From: Elysia crispata | Lineage: Eukaryota; Mollusca; Gastropoda; Plakobranchidae | Length of the DNA stretch: 64,000 nucleotides | Assembly (NCBI GenBank): GCA_033675545.1 | Contig: JAWDGP010000459.1 | Span: 1,111,001 to 1,175,000 of the forward strand | Direction: 5' to 3' | Part shown: one piece after another, positions 34,610 through 61,541 of the stretch | Numbering within the stretch: position 1 is the stretch's first letter | How the letters are laid out: every line of letters starts with the position of its first letter | Position numbers and translations under genes: made by a program | The notes under the pieces: generated by a model | The model's database searches: none | Told to the model about the DNA's origin: nothing | What the model saw: only the letters and a program-made list of their open reading frames with translations

Positions 34610-34910
34610 TTCTCTTTTGTCGGCAATAAGTCTAGCTGTGTCTAGTAGATCCATACTATAATTGAGTTTTGATCCACCGTTTTTTTTTTTATTATTTTAC
34701 TCCCTTGCAACATATTTTCTCAAACTGCCTGACCACAGATCCAAGTTTTTTTTTTTGCAAGTTTCCTTTTCTAAATCCTGTCAAATCCAGATGCAACAAT
34801 ATTCCAATGCTCACATGTACATTATAATCCAGTATGCACCCATTAAGCCTTTGGCCTCACGTAAAACTCACTACTAATTCCTTGACCTGCGGTCAGTTTG
34901 TTCCACTTAC

Positions 34911-35037
34911 CGACCTTGATCTTGTAAGTCTTTTCTCCACCACTGGGCACGAACAAAAGCAGCTGACCAAATAGTATTAGGTTTACACCTTTAGTGATAG
35001 AAGAAACCTTGCGTGCCACCCAAAAGTGCTTCACCAT
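34911..35037 (-). CDS. candidate first coding exon with signal-peptide-like start
   Basis: From ATG at 35037 the minus strand encodes MVKHFWVARKVSSITKG, then the hydrophobic run VNLILFGQLLLFV, PSGGEKTYKIKV and the first base of a Gly codon. It ends at a strong donor, GTCG|gtaagtgg, in phase 1. The basic start plus hydrophobic core looks like a secretory signal or membrane anchor. No acceptor lies just upstream, so a start exon fits better than an internal one. The 23-bp array begins 7 bp upstream of the ATG. The (K)TYKIKV ending is vaguely like the first strand of a PLAT domain, which is only a guess. The next exon was not found. Confidence 0.4.
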
Positions 35038-35043
35038 TGACAC

Positions 35044-35204
35044 CACAGTAAATGTTATTATTCGTTCACAGTATATGTTGTAATTTGTCCACAGTGTATG
35101 TTATTATTCGTCCACAGTATATGTTATAATTTGTGCACACTATATGTTATAATTCGTCCACAGTGTATGTTATTATTCATCCACAGTATATGTTATAATT
35201 TGTC
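35044..35204. repeat. 23-bp minisatellite, seven units, beside candidate start codon
   Basis: Seven units of the form cacagt(a/g)tatgtt(a/g)t(a/t)att(c/t)gtc. Alternate units differ in phase-specific positions, suggesting a 46-bp higher-order unit. On the minus strand it would be the promoter or 5' untranslated sequence of the candidate exon. Confidence 0.9.
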
Positions 35205-35685
35205 AGAGTTAGATGAAGAAAAAATCTTCAAAAAGAAGAATGTGTCTTTTCTTTCAATAGCGATACGATTTCTTTACTGTATAGTCAGCAAATATCAAAT
35301 TTGTTTACTTACCTTGTGATAGCAGGAACATGATTATATATTACAGGGCTTTGAAAGTATCTCCGCTATCAAATTAGAGTAAAAGAAATAGCTTTTTATC
35401 AATTTCATAGGTTGATTCAGTAGGATTATTAAATTTGACACATGCCATGTGCTATAATTTTGCTTATATTTTTGTTTCTCCCTGATATTACCTGTAACTT
35501 ATCCTCAGGCAGCAGTGTAGAGGAGAGTCAATCGGAAGCCAAGTCTGATTCTGAATATTCATATAAGTCATTTTTTTTTTCATCTTTAACACAGTCGTTC
35601 AGACACTTCTTCTTCTTGTTCTCTTTCTTGTTCTTGTTCTTCTCCATTGCGTTATTAGTGTTACGACAACCTACTGCTACTACTG

Positions 35686-35862
<177 letters not shown>

Positions 35863-36973
35863 CTTCTACATTTAGTTCAAACAAAGAGGGCAATATTGTA
35901 ATTCCTTTTGAGAAACCTGAAATAGCTATTTTACCCTGAACAGAGGCAAGGGATATCACTTTATTATCTACTCAATAAAAGAATGAGTTGTATCCCTTCG
36001 GTGGAGGACAAATGGATAAAAAATATTTTGACTCATTCTGTAACAAGTGAAAAACGTTTCATCTTCAGATTTCAACCAAAAATGTTGGGCGAAACTTCTA
36101 TGGGAATTCTAAGAGACGTAAAATTGTTACCTCAAAACATCGCAGCATCAATACAAAAGTTTAGTCCGTCTTTGCAAAACAACAAATGGAAATGCTGCTT
36201 GAAAAATCGGAACTGTTTTCATTAGATTGAATAAACAACATTAATTCTTGTTCAAGACATAATTCTTTTTTAAAAGTCACCCCAAAGCAAAAATAAATAA
36301 CATGATGATAATGTTTTACATATATTAGTTCTTGCGAAAATACTCACAAGTGGCTTAAACACCCTCTAATTATTTATGAGCTAATTGTTACGATGGAAAA
36401 AATTGCTAGCCTTATAACGCAGTGTGACAAAAATGTCTAAATCATAGTTTTCAGCAAATTTTGTTCTTACTGTGGGGTCTTATCTTCTTAGCCCTGCAGC
36501 GCATTTTAGAGAATATGTGAATTTTGCCATTGTTCTACCAATATAATTATGCTACTAACTTTTTCAAGGGAAAAGATCCTAAATACATGATCATTCTGCC
36601 TCACTAAACATTTTACAATCGTTTTTAGATAAAGTAATGATTACAAATAACAGGTCAAAAATTCCATTGGTGAAAGACGATTTTTTAAAAAATAAAAATA
36701 ATTTTCTTTTTCTATTCTGTCTCTAGCTTCTTTCTTACGCGGTCATTATTGGTTGTTGAATTGTTTTCACTTGTTTTGTATAAGTGTATAGGTCAATTAT
36801 TTCATTTATAATTTCTACATCTTTGATTTTGGTCTTGTCAATAGACGTATGAAATCATGGACTCAAATGAAGCTTTTAAATATTTGGAAAAGTAAAGAAA
36901 AAAAACTAATGTATTTCAATTTCATAATTTTTCTGTTTGCATCATATTTCAACTTTCTGCTTATGTGTATTAT

Positions 36974-36975
36974 AT

Positions 36976-37048
<73 letters not shown>
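36974..37048. repeat. (CA)n(TA)n(TG)n self-complementary microsatellite
   Basis: About 12 CA, 17 TA and 10 TG units in a row. The CA arm is the reverse complement of the TG arm and the TA centre is self-complementary, so a single strand can fold into one long hairpin. Confidence 0.96.
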
Positions 37049-37317
37049 GGTAATAACATAGGTGTTCGCGAGCAAAGACACCCCCCCCCCCCAGGTCCGC
37101 TTGATATATGTATATACACATATGTTATCACCCAACCCACACTTTTGAAACTTTGCTGGCGTCTACAGCATTCATAAATTATGACTAGGTTCTAATTCAT
37201 AAAAAATCAACGCAAACTGCTTTCCTCGATTTCCCCCAAATGCTTTGTTTCAACATAGAGTAACTTACGATCACCAATTCGCGCACCATTTTCTCAATCG
37301 ACTTAAGGTATAGATCT

Positions 37318-37663
37318 AGGTTTAATTAACTGCGTGGCTATGAATTTCCGCAAAGCAGTGCGCTTTTATGCATTTACCGTGAAAAATCCACAGCTTTCTG
37401 ACAAGCTTTTAAAAAGATCTAAAAAACGGATCGGGAAATAACAGAATGTAAAGTCGACTTCCAAAGATATCTAGATATCTCGACCAGCCTTATTCTAAAG
37501 ACTTATAGAACTTAATTCCTATTGGAATAAAGGAAATCGACTAATTCTGCACTTTCTGTTTTAGATCGTTTATTAAACGCTTATTAGAAAGCTGAGAAAT
37601 TTCGCATTAAGCGAATAAAAGTGCATTGCTTTGGGGAATTTTAGCCGCGCCGTTATTAAACCT
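37318..37663. mobile_element. fold-back (MITE-like) element
   Basis: Two arms of about 135 bp are imperfect inverted copies: the left begins aggtttaattaactgcgtgg and the right ends gccgcgccgttattaaacct. Inner parts also match inverted (caaagcagtgcgcttttatg / cgaataaaagtgcattgctt). The ends can be read as TAGGTTTAAT...ATTAAACCTA, compatible with the TA target of Tc1/mariner-type non-autonomous elements. No transposase frame is inside. Confidence 0.8.
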
Positions 37664-37827
37664 ACATGATAATTTTTTTTTAAATGGGTAAAAAGATTTG
37701 GATTTTAGAAAATTACTTAACTATTTTTATTCTAAGCCTGAAGTGAAAGTAAAACCTTATCTTAATCTTTAGATTTTAGAGGCTAGCTGCAGTAAATATC
37801 CAAGTCCTAGATCTAGAACCCAGGTTA

Positions 37828-38100
37828 AAGCAACTTTTTTTTTAAGATTCTTTACTTAGATCTTACACTATAATATGTATATGTATTCCAGACGTTTCTA
37901 GATCTACAGCCACCTATGTCAAAGCACCTTTTTTTAGATTCTTTACTTAGATCTTACACTATAATATGTATATGTATTCCAGACGTTTCTAGATCTACAG
38001 CCACCTATGTCAAAGCACCTTTTTTTAGATTCTTTAATTAGATCTTACACTATAACATGTAGATCTATTTCAGACTATTTTAGATCTACCGCCGCCTATA
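37828..38100. repeat. 90-bp tandem repeat, three units
   Basis: Three units share aaagcac(c)ttttttagattc, cttacactataa(t/c)atgta and ccagacgtttctagatctac. The first two are almost identical, the third is diverged, and a partial fourth copy lies near 38357-38402 (gtcaaagcaacttttttt, ttagatcttacac). Confidence 0.9.
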
Positions 38101-38399
38101 TTGTATGCGTACTTTCAGTTTCATTCATGCCATCTCTGCCCAGCTGTGCTTACAGGAAGTAATTTGCACATTTACCTTTTTCTTTTAGGAAAAAAAATAA
38201 TCGCATTTTTGCTTTTAATTTGCGGAAAACTCTATTTTTGTGAAAAATAATAATACTTCTCCAATATTAAGGGCAATTTACAACTTTATGCCAAATTTAA
38301 CTTTTTTTAACATTTGAGTCTATGTGCTGTAAATATCTTGGTTCTAGATTTAGAACCTATGTCAAAGCAACTTTTTTTTAGATCGTTAATTAGATCTTA

Positions 38400-40025
38400 C
38401 ACGATTGATTGCATTTTCTTGTGATATTATTCCCATCGTAGGGTTATATACCCAAGAGATTTTCATGGATTCTTAAATCTTTTAAAAGCTGCCTAAATCT
38501 GATCGCTTGTGTGACTTTTATTAACGTCACCGTATCTATTGATCTGCCTTATAAGGCTAAATTCCAAGGTGTTTTTTTTATAGTGATGATGATGATGATG
38601 ATGATAGAAGAGGTCTGGAAAGAAAAGAAAAGATCGACGGTAGTTATTCTATTGGTATCATACTATTAGTAGACAAGGTAATGAAAAAACAAACAAACAA
38701 ACAAACAAAAATATTTAAATAAATGCATGGAAAATCCAGTCGTAAAAACCATAATTATTACCTTTTTATTGACTCTTTCTCATTAAGAAACTATACAAAT
38801 GCACCTATTCTCGACCATTTCGTAAGAAGCACGAAAACAGATTTTTAAACTCAATTAGATACCATATGGAATTTTTGCTATGGATTGGAAAAGACGTGAC
38901 TGAAACGTAACCCTCCATTTCATAATGCTGTTTAAACGTACTGTCAAAACATACTCAAAATATGAAAAGCTTAGAAACTCAGAAAAAAAAAACAGAAGAC
39001 ATCTGAAAAGGACCCAATTTCATTGTTTCACAATTCATTAATAGCCAACTAGTACAAAGTCTCTTAATGCCGAAAGTTATGAAAAAGAATTTCAACACCT
39101 TTCGTGAACATAAGATAACAATAATTATTATCATACATATTTGAAACAACTTTGCTGATAAAGGTGGAGAAAAAAAAAACTCGAACAAAAATACAAAAAA
39201 AAAATGATGCGATAGAAATGTCAGTATAAAACTGTCCAATTTAAATCTCTCACCATTCATTACGATTACCAATATTATTGTCTGTAAAAAAAAACTTGAT
39301 AGAAACAGTGTGTGAGTAATGATTCCACATAAACTCAATTAATGTGTTCCATAGTTCAACAAGTTTGAAAAAAATCTAGCTTTAGATCTCGCCAACGTCT
39401 AGTTATTAAACATCTGTTGTATGTTACAGAAATTGCACTGGATACATGAATCACGTTACTGCATTCAGGAAAAAACAAGCAAAGGCGACAACTAGTGGCG
39501 GATCACGATGCGGCAAGTTAAGTAAACTCGCATATTTTATGGTAGTTTGGAGAATCATACCGGACAATGGAGACATTTTTAGTAGCATTTAATTTTTTTT
39601 CAAAATTATCTCAATACTCAATGAAGAAAAAGCTTTTGAAATAAAGATTATTCGGTTTATTATGGTGGCCAAGTATTTAGGGATTAAGAGTCTTCAGTAT
39701 TAGAAGAAAGATTGAAGAAGGAAATAGTGGTGAAAAATTTTTTAATGATGAATAACAAGTAACGCTGGCCTTTGTATTTTTTTTAGTTTATCCTTAAAGG
39801 CAATCCATAATCGTAATGCAATGGCTTTTGGAAAACAAGAATTAGCAAGACATAATAGAGATCAAAATGTGGTTAAGCAGTTGAAAAATGGAAACATTTT
39901 ACAGCATCGTATGCGGACGATAATGAACATCAATTGTGGTTTAACAGGTTGATAAATGGAAAAATTTTTCAGCATCATATGCCGACGATAATTTAAAAGA
40001 GGGGAACAATTATACTTTTACCATG

Positions 40026-40080
<55 letters not shown>

Positions 40081-41486
40081 CTCGTGTAGATATTTCTTTT
40101 AAGCTTATCATCATATCACTTGCGTGACTTATAAGACGCGTCAAATTCATCAGTCCCAATTCAACTTGGAACACTAAAGCAGTCTTCAGATATTATTGGA
40201 ATGGACGCGGAAGAAAAGGCAGATGAAGAATACTGGAAAACAGCTAATTCTAAGCTGTCTTGATCTAGTTAAAGACCCCTCTAAAGGCTCAACATTAATT
40301 TTGTAAAAAAATAAGATTTAAAACGGTATACAGGGATTGGGATATTAAAAATTAATTATTTTATTTAAACAAGCTCAGTGGATACTTTTCAAAGTAATTC
40401 TAGAGACTAGTATAAGATTGTAATGTACTTAATGGCGCTTTCCCGGATCCACGAAGAGCCGGAGATCAGGACACTAGCAGAGTTAGCAACGTTTTGCGTC
40501 TTGCAACAACACGCGATGTCTTCCCAAGGATCAGAAGAATTCAACAGATGACTGTGGACCCTTGACAGATTAGACCCAGTTTAATAGATGGTAAATGAAT
40601 GACCCACGTTGGTTTAGGGCCCTTGAAGATCAGCCTTTGTTAAATCAAATAAAGTAATGCTCAGAGCACATGCATAGATTTGTTTCATGCCGTTAAGTAT
40701 AGAATTCTTAAATTTTAAACTATTTATTTCTTGATACTAAAATGAAAAGAAAAATAATATGGGAATTTTCTTCCATCCTACCGATTAGTTACAGAACATT
40801 AAAGAAAAATGGAATACTAGAGAAGCCAAAACTTTAAGAGTGATATATAAAAATTATCTTTCTTAGGTCGCAAACAAGTCCAATGTTATCAATTTTCGTC
40901 CATCTTCATAAGAAACAGTTCTATTTACCTCTCGGTAGGTAAACATTTCTTGTGGGAAGTCAGTCGCCAAAATCTTCAAATATTTTTTTTTTTTTTTTTT
41001 TTTTGGGGGGGGGGGGGTGGGGTTAATTTTTTTTTATAGACAAAATTTTACATTTTGAAAAAATCCATTTATACTTTTGTGAACATTGAAATAAAGAACT
41101 AGTTCCTACTACTCTCGTTTTCTTCAAATATTTATAAAAAATCAGTTTCGCAACTTCCATAAGGCCATTTTTTAAAGTATAAAACAATAAGATTCCGATT
41201 GTTCCTTCGTAGTACCCTTATTTATGCACAACTTGGGTTTGAAATATATAAAGCTTTGTCACTGTTAAATGAAAAATCAAATTCAAAGTTGCAAAAATTT
41301 CCTCCTTGAAAATTTTTCATGGAATATTGCGCTTAAAGACTTTCTTAGCGTAAACAATGTCACGATAGGTATTCGAAATTGCTCACGTCATAGCAATTAA
41401 CCTTAGGGGTCATAAGATGTTTTATCATCAGGCACTGCTAGAAGTGCTGAATCAGTTAAAGCCCTGAAATCCATATCAGACTCCTT
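38400..41486. other. AT-rich region, no gene seen
   Basis: Unannotated sequence 3' of the receptor gene. It holds a short (GATG)-like run (38584-38604), an 85-bp imperfect tandem duplication (about 39862-40000), an (AT)n run (40028-40075) and a T-run followed by a G-run (40982-41018). Part of it may be receptor 3' untranslated sequence: on the minus strand the stop at 41528 is followed by ordinary AT-rich DNA. Confidence 0.5.
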
Positions 41487-41527
41487 TTACGGGCGACTCG
41501 CCAAAAGCCAGGAGCAGGAGATTATAA

Positions 41528-55514
<13,987 letters not shown>

Positions 55515-56284
55515 ATCGGTAAACACGACAGTGAACATTCAATAGCTTACGTGTTTAACAGTAAAAATATCTCATGGCAGTACAGCCATCACCTAGCGAA
55601 CACACTTCGGATATTAATGCTTTATGAACAAGGAAAAGAGGAGATTGGTAAGGTCCTTTTTGCATCGTTAACATCTACACATCTACTTAACGTCACTTTA
55701 GCTTACAATTGCATCTTTTATTTGGAGAAATCTTGTCGCTTGTTTGTAGTTGCCAAAAAGTAATATAGAAATCATTCAAATTCAATGCTTTTGATAACAA
55801 ATAAAGTTATTTTCCTTTGTTTTCTTTTTTTATTTTCTTTATATGAAATATTATGGTGCGATAATCATCACCTCTGCCTCCTTATTTCATACCATTTCCA
55901 GCACTTTGAGTATTAAAGTGAGAAAATGTTGGCATCTGCAAATGTAATAAATGTTCAGTTCTGTTTGATGTCCATGTATCTCAGGGTCCCCAAAAAGTTA
56001 GTGCCCGAAACTACAGCTTAAGCATTCAGTTGCTCGTCTTTGGCTTCTCGACACCGGAAGATCTCCTCGTGGAAAGAGTCTTGGGAAGCTCTACAGTTCC
56101 ACATAGCCTGGAGCTAGTGCTGGGGTGGGACGATGGCTGAACGGGGAAATCAGTCAGCCCAGATCTGTAGTTTTTTTTTTATCGATTTCCTTTCTCGCGT
56201 TATCTTCCGAGATAAATACCGACACAGTTGACTTCTGCTAATGTGACACGGATACTACGGAGATAAGATTTTGTTTACACACAA

Positions 56285-56380
56285 TTACATCAATTGTTTT
56301 CTTTTTAAAAGCTCAACAGCTTTATACTGGTCATCCTCTTCCAAGCGGCTCTCCACGTTGCGTAGTTTATCTTCTGGAGC
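56285..56380 (-). CDS. candidate terminal exon of an unidentified gene
   Basis: After acceptor tttatattacag the minus strand reads APEDKLRNVESRLEEDDQYK and AVELLKRKQLM, then TAA at 56287-56285. The charged, helical, coding-like composition and the acceptor support a last coding exon. A second frame is also open for about 19 codons, so the frame is not certain. The protein is not recognised. Upstream exons would lie between here and the right edge. Confidence 0.45.
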   Translation of the reverse strand, partial: APEDKLRNVESRLEEDDQYKAVELLKRKQLM

Positions 56381-57293
56381 CTGTAATATAAATCAAATCC
56401 TAAAGCAAGAGAAGAGATAATGAATACTTCTTTGTAATGTAATCATTTTGGTTTTTTGTGTATGAAAACGAGGACGATATTGTAATCATTGTGTGATTGC
56501 AGGTCTTCAAAAGATACAACTGAAAATGCTTTTGGTTCTTTGATTTGAGAAGGGTAAAAAATAATACCATAATAATGCAACAAGAACTACTATGCTGCTG
56601 TGCTGTGGGAATTGAGCGAAGTAAGTTATTAACTGAAATAACAGTGAGACAATAATCATAAATATTTGATAGGAATTGAAGTAAAACAGAAAAGGGAGTA
56701 CATACGTATAAAACAAGAAAGCCGTCAAAGCTTTATTTTATTTATTTTACTTATTCTATTTATTTCATTTATTTTATTTATTTTCGTTGCTGATGTATGA
56801 TGAACAGCTGCGGTTGAAATATTAAGGAGACTTTTTGTTGTTGTTGTTGCTGATTCATGTAGACCCAGTATAAATGTGTATATGAAATCAATTGTATGGA
56901 ATTTAAGGAGGACAGAAATTTAGTGCCTGTTTGGAACTAAAAAAGTAAAAAAAAAGATTCATAAAAAATTAAGTTAAATGCGACATTCGTTTCGAAATTC
57001 GAAATTTAAAAGAAAAATGGGGGAAAAAATTCAAAGGAAAACATTAAATTATGTAAACATTTATGTGAGATCACTAAAATCAAATCTTTAGTCATTATAA
57101 GATGTTAAGTAGTTTTTCTAATAGATGAATAGGACAATGTTTTTGTGACGCATATTCTTATTTAGAGTTAAGTGAAGAGATCAACGTTTTATTCGCTGAA
57201 TGGTAATTATGTGTGTGTGTTTAAAGTATTATAATCAAATCAAGTGTCAAACTATCAATACCTATCAGCTAGCGTCCCAAACTATCAAAATAT

Positions 57294-57684
57294 CTTCTTC
57301 TTCTTCTTTTTCTTCTTCTTCTTCTTCTTCTTCTTCTTCTTCTTCTTCTTCTTCTTCTTCTTCTTCTTCTTCTTCTTCTTCTTCTTCTTCTTCTTCTTCT
57401 TCTTCTTCTTCTTCTTCTTCTTCTTCTTCTTCTTCTTCTTCTTCTTCTTCTTCTTCTTCTTCTTCTTCTTCTTCTTCTTCTTCTTTTTCTTCTTCTTCTT
57501 CTTCTTCACCCTCATCTTCCTCTTCATCTTCATCTTCCTCTTTTTCTTCCTCTTGCTCTTCCTCTTCCTCTTCCTCTTCTTCTTCCTCTTACTGTTTCTC
57601 TTCCTTTTCCTATTTCTCTTCCTCTTCCTCTTCTTCTTTTTCTTCTAATTCTTTTTCTCCTCCTTCTTCTTCTACTTCTTCTTC

Positions 57685-57716
<32 letters not shown>

Positions 57717-57930
57717 CTTCTTCTTCTTCTTCTTCTTCTTCTTCTTCTTCTTCTTCTTCTTCTTCTTCTTCTTCTTCTTCTTCTTCTTCTTCTTCTTCTT
57801 CTTCTTCTTCTTCTTCTTCTTCTTCTTCTTCTTCTTCTTCTTCTTCTTCTTCTTCTTCTTCTTCTTCTTCTTCTTCTTCTTCTTCTTCTTCTTCTTTTTC
57901 GTCTTCTTCCTTTTCTTCTTCTTCCTCTTT
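57294..57930. repeat. (TTC)n array, about 620 bp
   Basis: Pure TTC from about 57311 to 57480, a diverged CTCTTCC-rich middle (57505-57690) and pure TTC again to 57895. All pyrimidine on one strand over most of its length. It mirrors the GAA array at 13029 in sense. Poly-Ser, poly-Phe, poly-Lys and poly-Glu frames are repeat products. Confidence 0.97.
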
Positions 57931-59314
57931 CATTTCTTCGTTACTAAGATAGCTTAAGATCAGTATACCAAATTAATCCTATTACATCAATCTCTTTAAG
58001 TCTTCCTATACGACTGTGACTTTAAATTTACAAGTTTATATATATATATATTTTTTAAAGTTTTAAATTCAGTTTTTCTTAATGTACTCTTTTAACAATG
58101 ATTCAAAGACCATAAGTGCGAATTATAGACTGCGATACCTTGAGTAATAGAAAACCGACTTTGAAAAGCTAACAGAATAGAGGAAAGAACTTGCATAATT
58201 TTATAAGCTTTTCCATAGTAGCTGAAAAAATTATTTCAAAAATGGACTTATTGACTTATGACAGAATTAATGGCTTAATGTTTTACAAGTCAAAAGTTTT
58301 GGGAATAAAACTAAATGAAAAGAAGGCTTTTTGTAATTTAAAAAACATGGCTAAATACCTGCCTAGCATAGAAATAATTACATTTAGTAAATATTGTACT
58401 TAAAATAATATGAGACGTCAATAGCAAAGTAACCCTTTGAACTTATACTCACATACACACCTCCGCCTCCCCCGAAAAAACAACAATATACACACACACA
58501 AAACAAAAACAGTCTTACCGTTGAAATGCGTTCATTGAAAGACGCATATTAAACTTTCTCTTCCTTCTGATTGTCTATCATATTCCAAAACTTAAAAGAA
58601 ATTTTGAAATAAAAGTTTTGGCGCCTATTAAATCAGTTTGCTTAGACACTTTAAAGACAAAAAATTCTTGCCTTATCACAAATACTTAAAAGTGGTTAAA
58701 TACACTAGAAATTCTAACTTCTTACATACAATTTTCCACTAGAAGCAAACTCTAGAAAGATCCATCTGCTAAATCTCATGATAGGTCACTACACTCCAAT
58801 TCTCAAGAGGTTTAAAAATTGACTAAACCAGATCTGGCTGCATCTTCAACATCAGTCTGCACCATAGATACAAACCGAGCAAAGCAAAAATTGATTTTTT
58901 TTTTCATCAATAGATAAGAGCATTCGACTTCGTGTCTTTGCTGCTGCTTTACTCTGAACTGAATGACTATTTTTTCGTTTATTTTTTCTATTTGTTTCAT
59001 TTGAAACTTTTTCACCTAATTTTCCCCCGTTTGCCGTCATAGTTTTCTCCAAACAGTTAAAAATGTATTACTTACATAAGTTATTGTAAAATAACATAAA
59101 ATTAATGTGTTTTGAAATAATCAACCCTGTAACTTTTTGTGCGAAAAACTATTTCTGTTGGAGCACTCCCAAAAAGCGCTAAATAAAATATTATATTCTT
59201 GTAGTACAAAACAATAATATAGATAGTAAGTTTGACCGTACTATAAATTATTGATCATGAGAATTAACACTACTTTACTTGAAACATAAAACAAAATAAA
59301 AAGTCATATTAAAA

Positions 59315-59930
<616 letters not shown>

Positions 59931-59942
59931 ATTATGCTGAAA

Positions 59943-59976
<34 letters not shown>

Positions 59977-60575
59977 CGACGACTAAAGATTTTAAGATAA
60001 TGAAAATAATATATCTATATTCACACAGCCCGTCATAACACCATCCTTAATAACGGATTGAAATACAAATGATATAACCAAAGGAAGAATACACTTACTT
60101 GTGTTAATAATCAAAACTAAACTGTCACAGTAGCTGCGATTAGTGTGCTGCACAGGCTGATTACTGATTACTATTCCACTGGATCTCCCAAACAGCTTCT
60201 AGACCTCATGTGACATTTGACCGCATTTCAAAGTTTTACAGCAAGATAAGGATTACTCAAGTTTATCTTCCAGGCTTTGACATGTCCATTTTCCCGATTT
60301 CTAACCCGCTGCCCATCGATGTTTGATAGTCATTAGTCTGTATAATTATATGCATCTCCCTGATTATTGCTCTAATCCTGTTTCTTTATTTCTACGTATC
60401 ACTCCATCTTCTTATTTTCTAGCTCCCTTCCTATTCCTTCTGCGCTTTCTTCATCTTTCCTTCTTTATCCTTCCATCTATCTAATTCTGTCTCTCTCTCT
60501 CTCTTTCCACTAGTCCAATGTGTCTTTGACTGTCGAAATGCTTTTTCTCTTTCATTCTCCCTCTTCTTCCCCCTC

Positions 60576-60577
<2 letters not shown>

Positions 60578-60661
<84 letters not shown>
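60578..60661. repeat. (CT)n microsatellite
   Basis: CT repeat with one interruption near its start. Confidence 0.95.
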
Positions 60662-60665
<4 letters not shown>

Positions 60666-61453
60666 CTCCCTCTTTCCTCGAAACACCAGATACAAAAATT
60701 GTAATCAGCTCTCCAGACACATTAGTGCCTCTCTTGACGTCCTATCAGTTCTTCAATTCCTTATCTTCGTCCCTGGAGAGCTAGCGGAAGTTGAAATATC
60801 TAAATAGCAGGAAGCCACCAAGTCAGTTGCCTAGAACAACACAGAATTGACGTCAAGATAAGAACGTCAATGAAGTAATTCCGTGTTGACATAATTTGTT
60901 CCATTATAAATGGACATGTCATTCTTTTACACCAACAATCATGATAGAGCTGCAATGTGTATTCATTACGAATATCATAAATGACAGAAACCAACAATAT
61001 TTATTCAAAGACTTTCTGCTCATTTTCTTTGTCCGTGTGCATGCAATGTACTGGGTGAAAAACAGGAAGTTTTGTTGTTCTTTTCAATTCAAAATAAAAA
61101 ATAGACTCTCCAAATTTCTTTTTTTTTTTTTTGCCCAACAAAACACAAAATAAAATGAACATCCAACAAATTTGTTAAATTGAAAGATGCTAATATAAAG
61201 ACTTATAGTGGTAAGCCTGCTTCTAGTACCTTAACAACTGTAAATATCGATTGCAGGGTTTAGGAATATGAGAATGTTGGTCCTCTTCTTTTTCATTAAA
61301 TTTTATTGGATTTTTTTATTTTTTGTTTGTTTGTTTCATTTTTTTTTCACTAGATTTCTTTTTAAATAAGGTTGTGGAAGCTATATATTGCGCTTTGTTT
61401 TAATTTTTTTTTTTTTTTACCTCAAATAATGATCATATTTATTCCAATATATT

Positions 61454-61455
<2 letters not shown>

Positions 61456-61540
<85 letters not shown>

Positions 61541-61541
61541 T
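61456..61541. repeat. (AAT)n microsatellite
   Basis: About 28 uninterrupted AAT units. Confidence 0.95.

Noticed and set aside
35983-36225. 80-codon plus-strand frame MSCIPSVEDKW...
   Set aside because: Has a start and stop but no recognised motif, no gene context and AT-rich codon choice; length is within chance expectation.
56026-56136. Second possible terminal exon, minus strand (PSSHPSTSSRLCGTVELPKT...)
   Set aside because: It has a good acceptor (tttccccgttcag) but cannot follow the exon at 56285, which has its own stop, and the peptide is low-complexity; more likely 3' untranslated sequence or chance.
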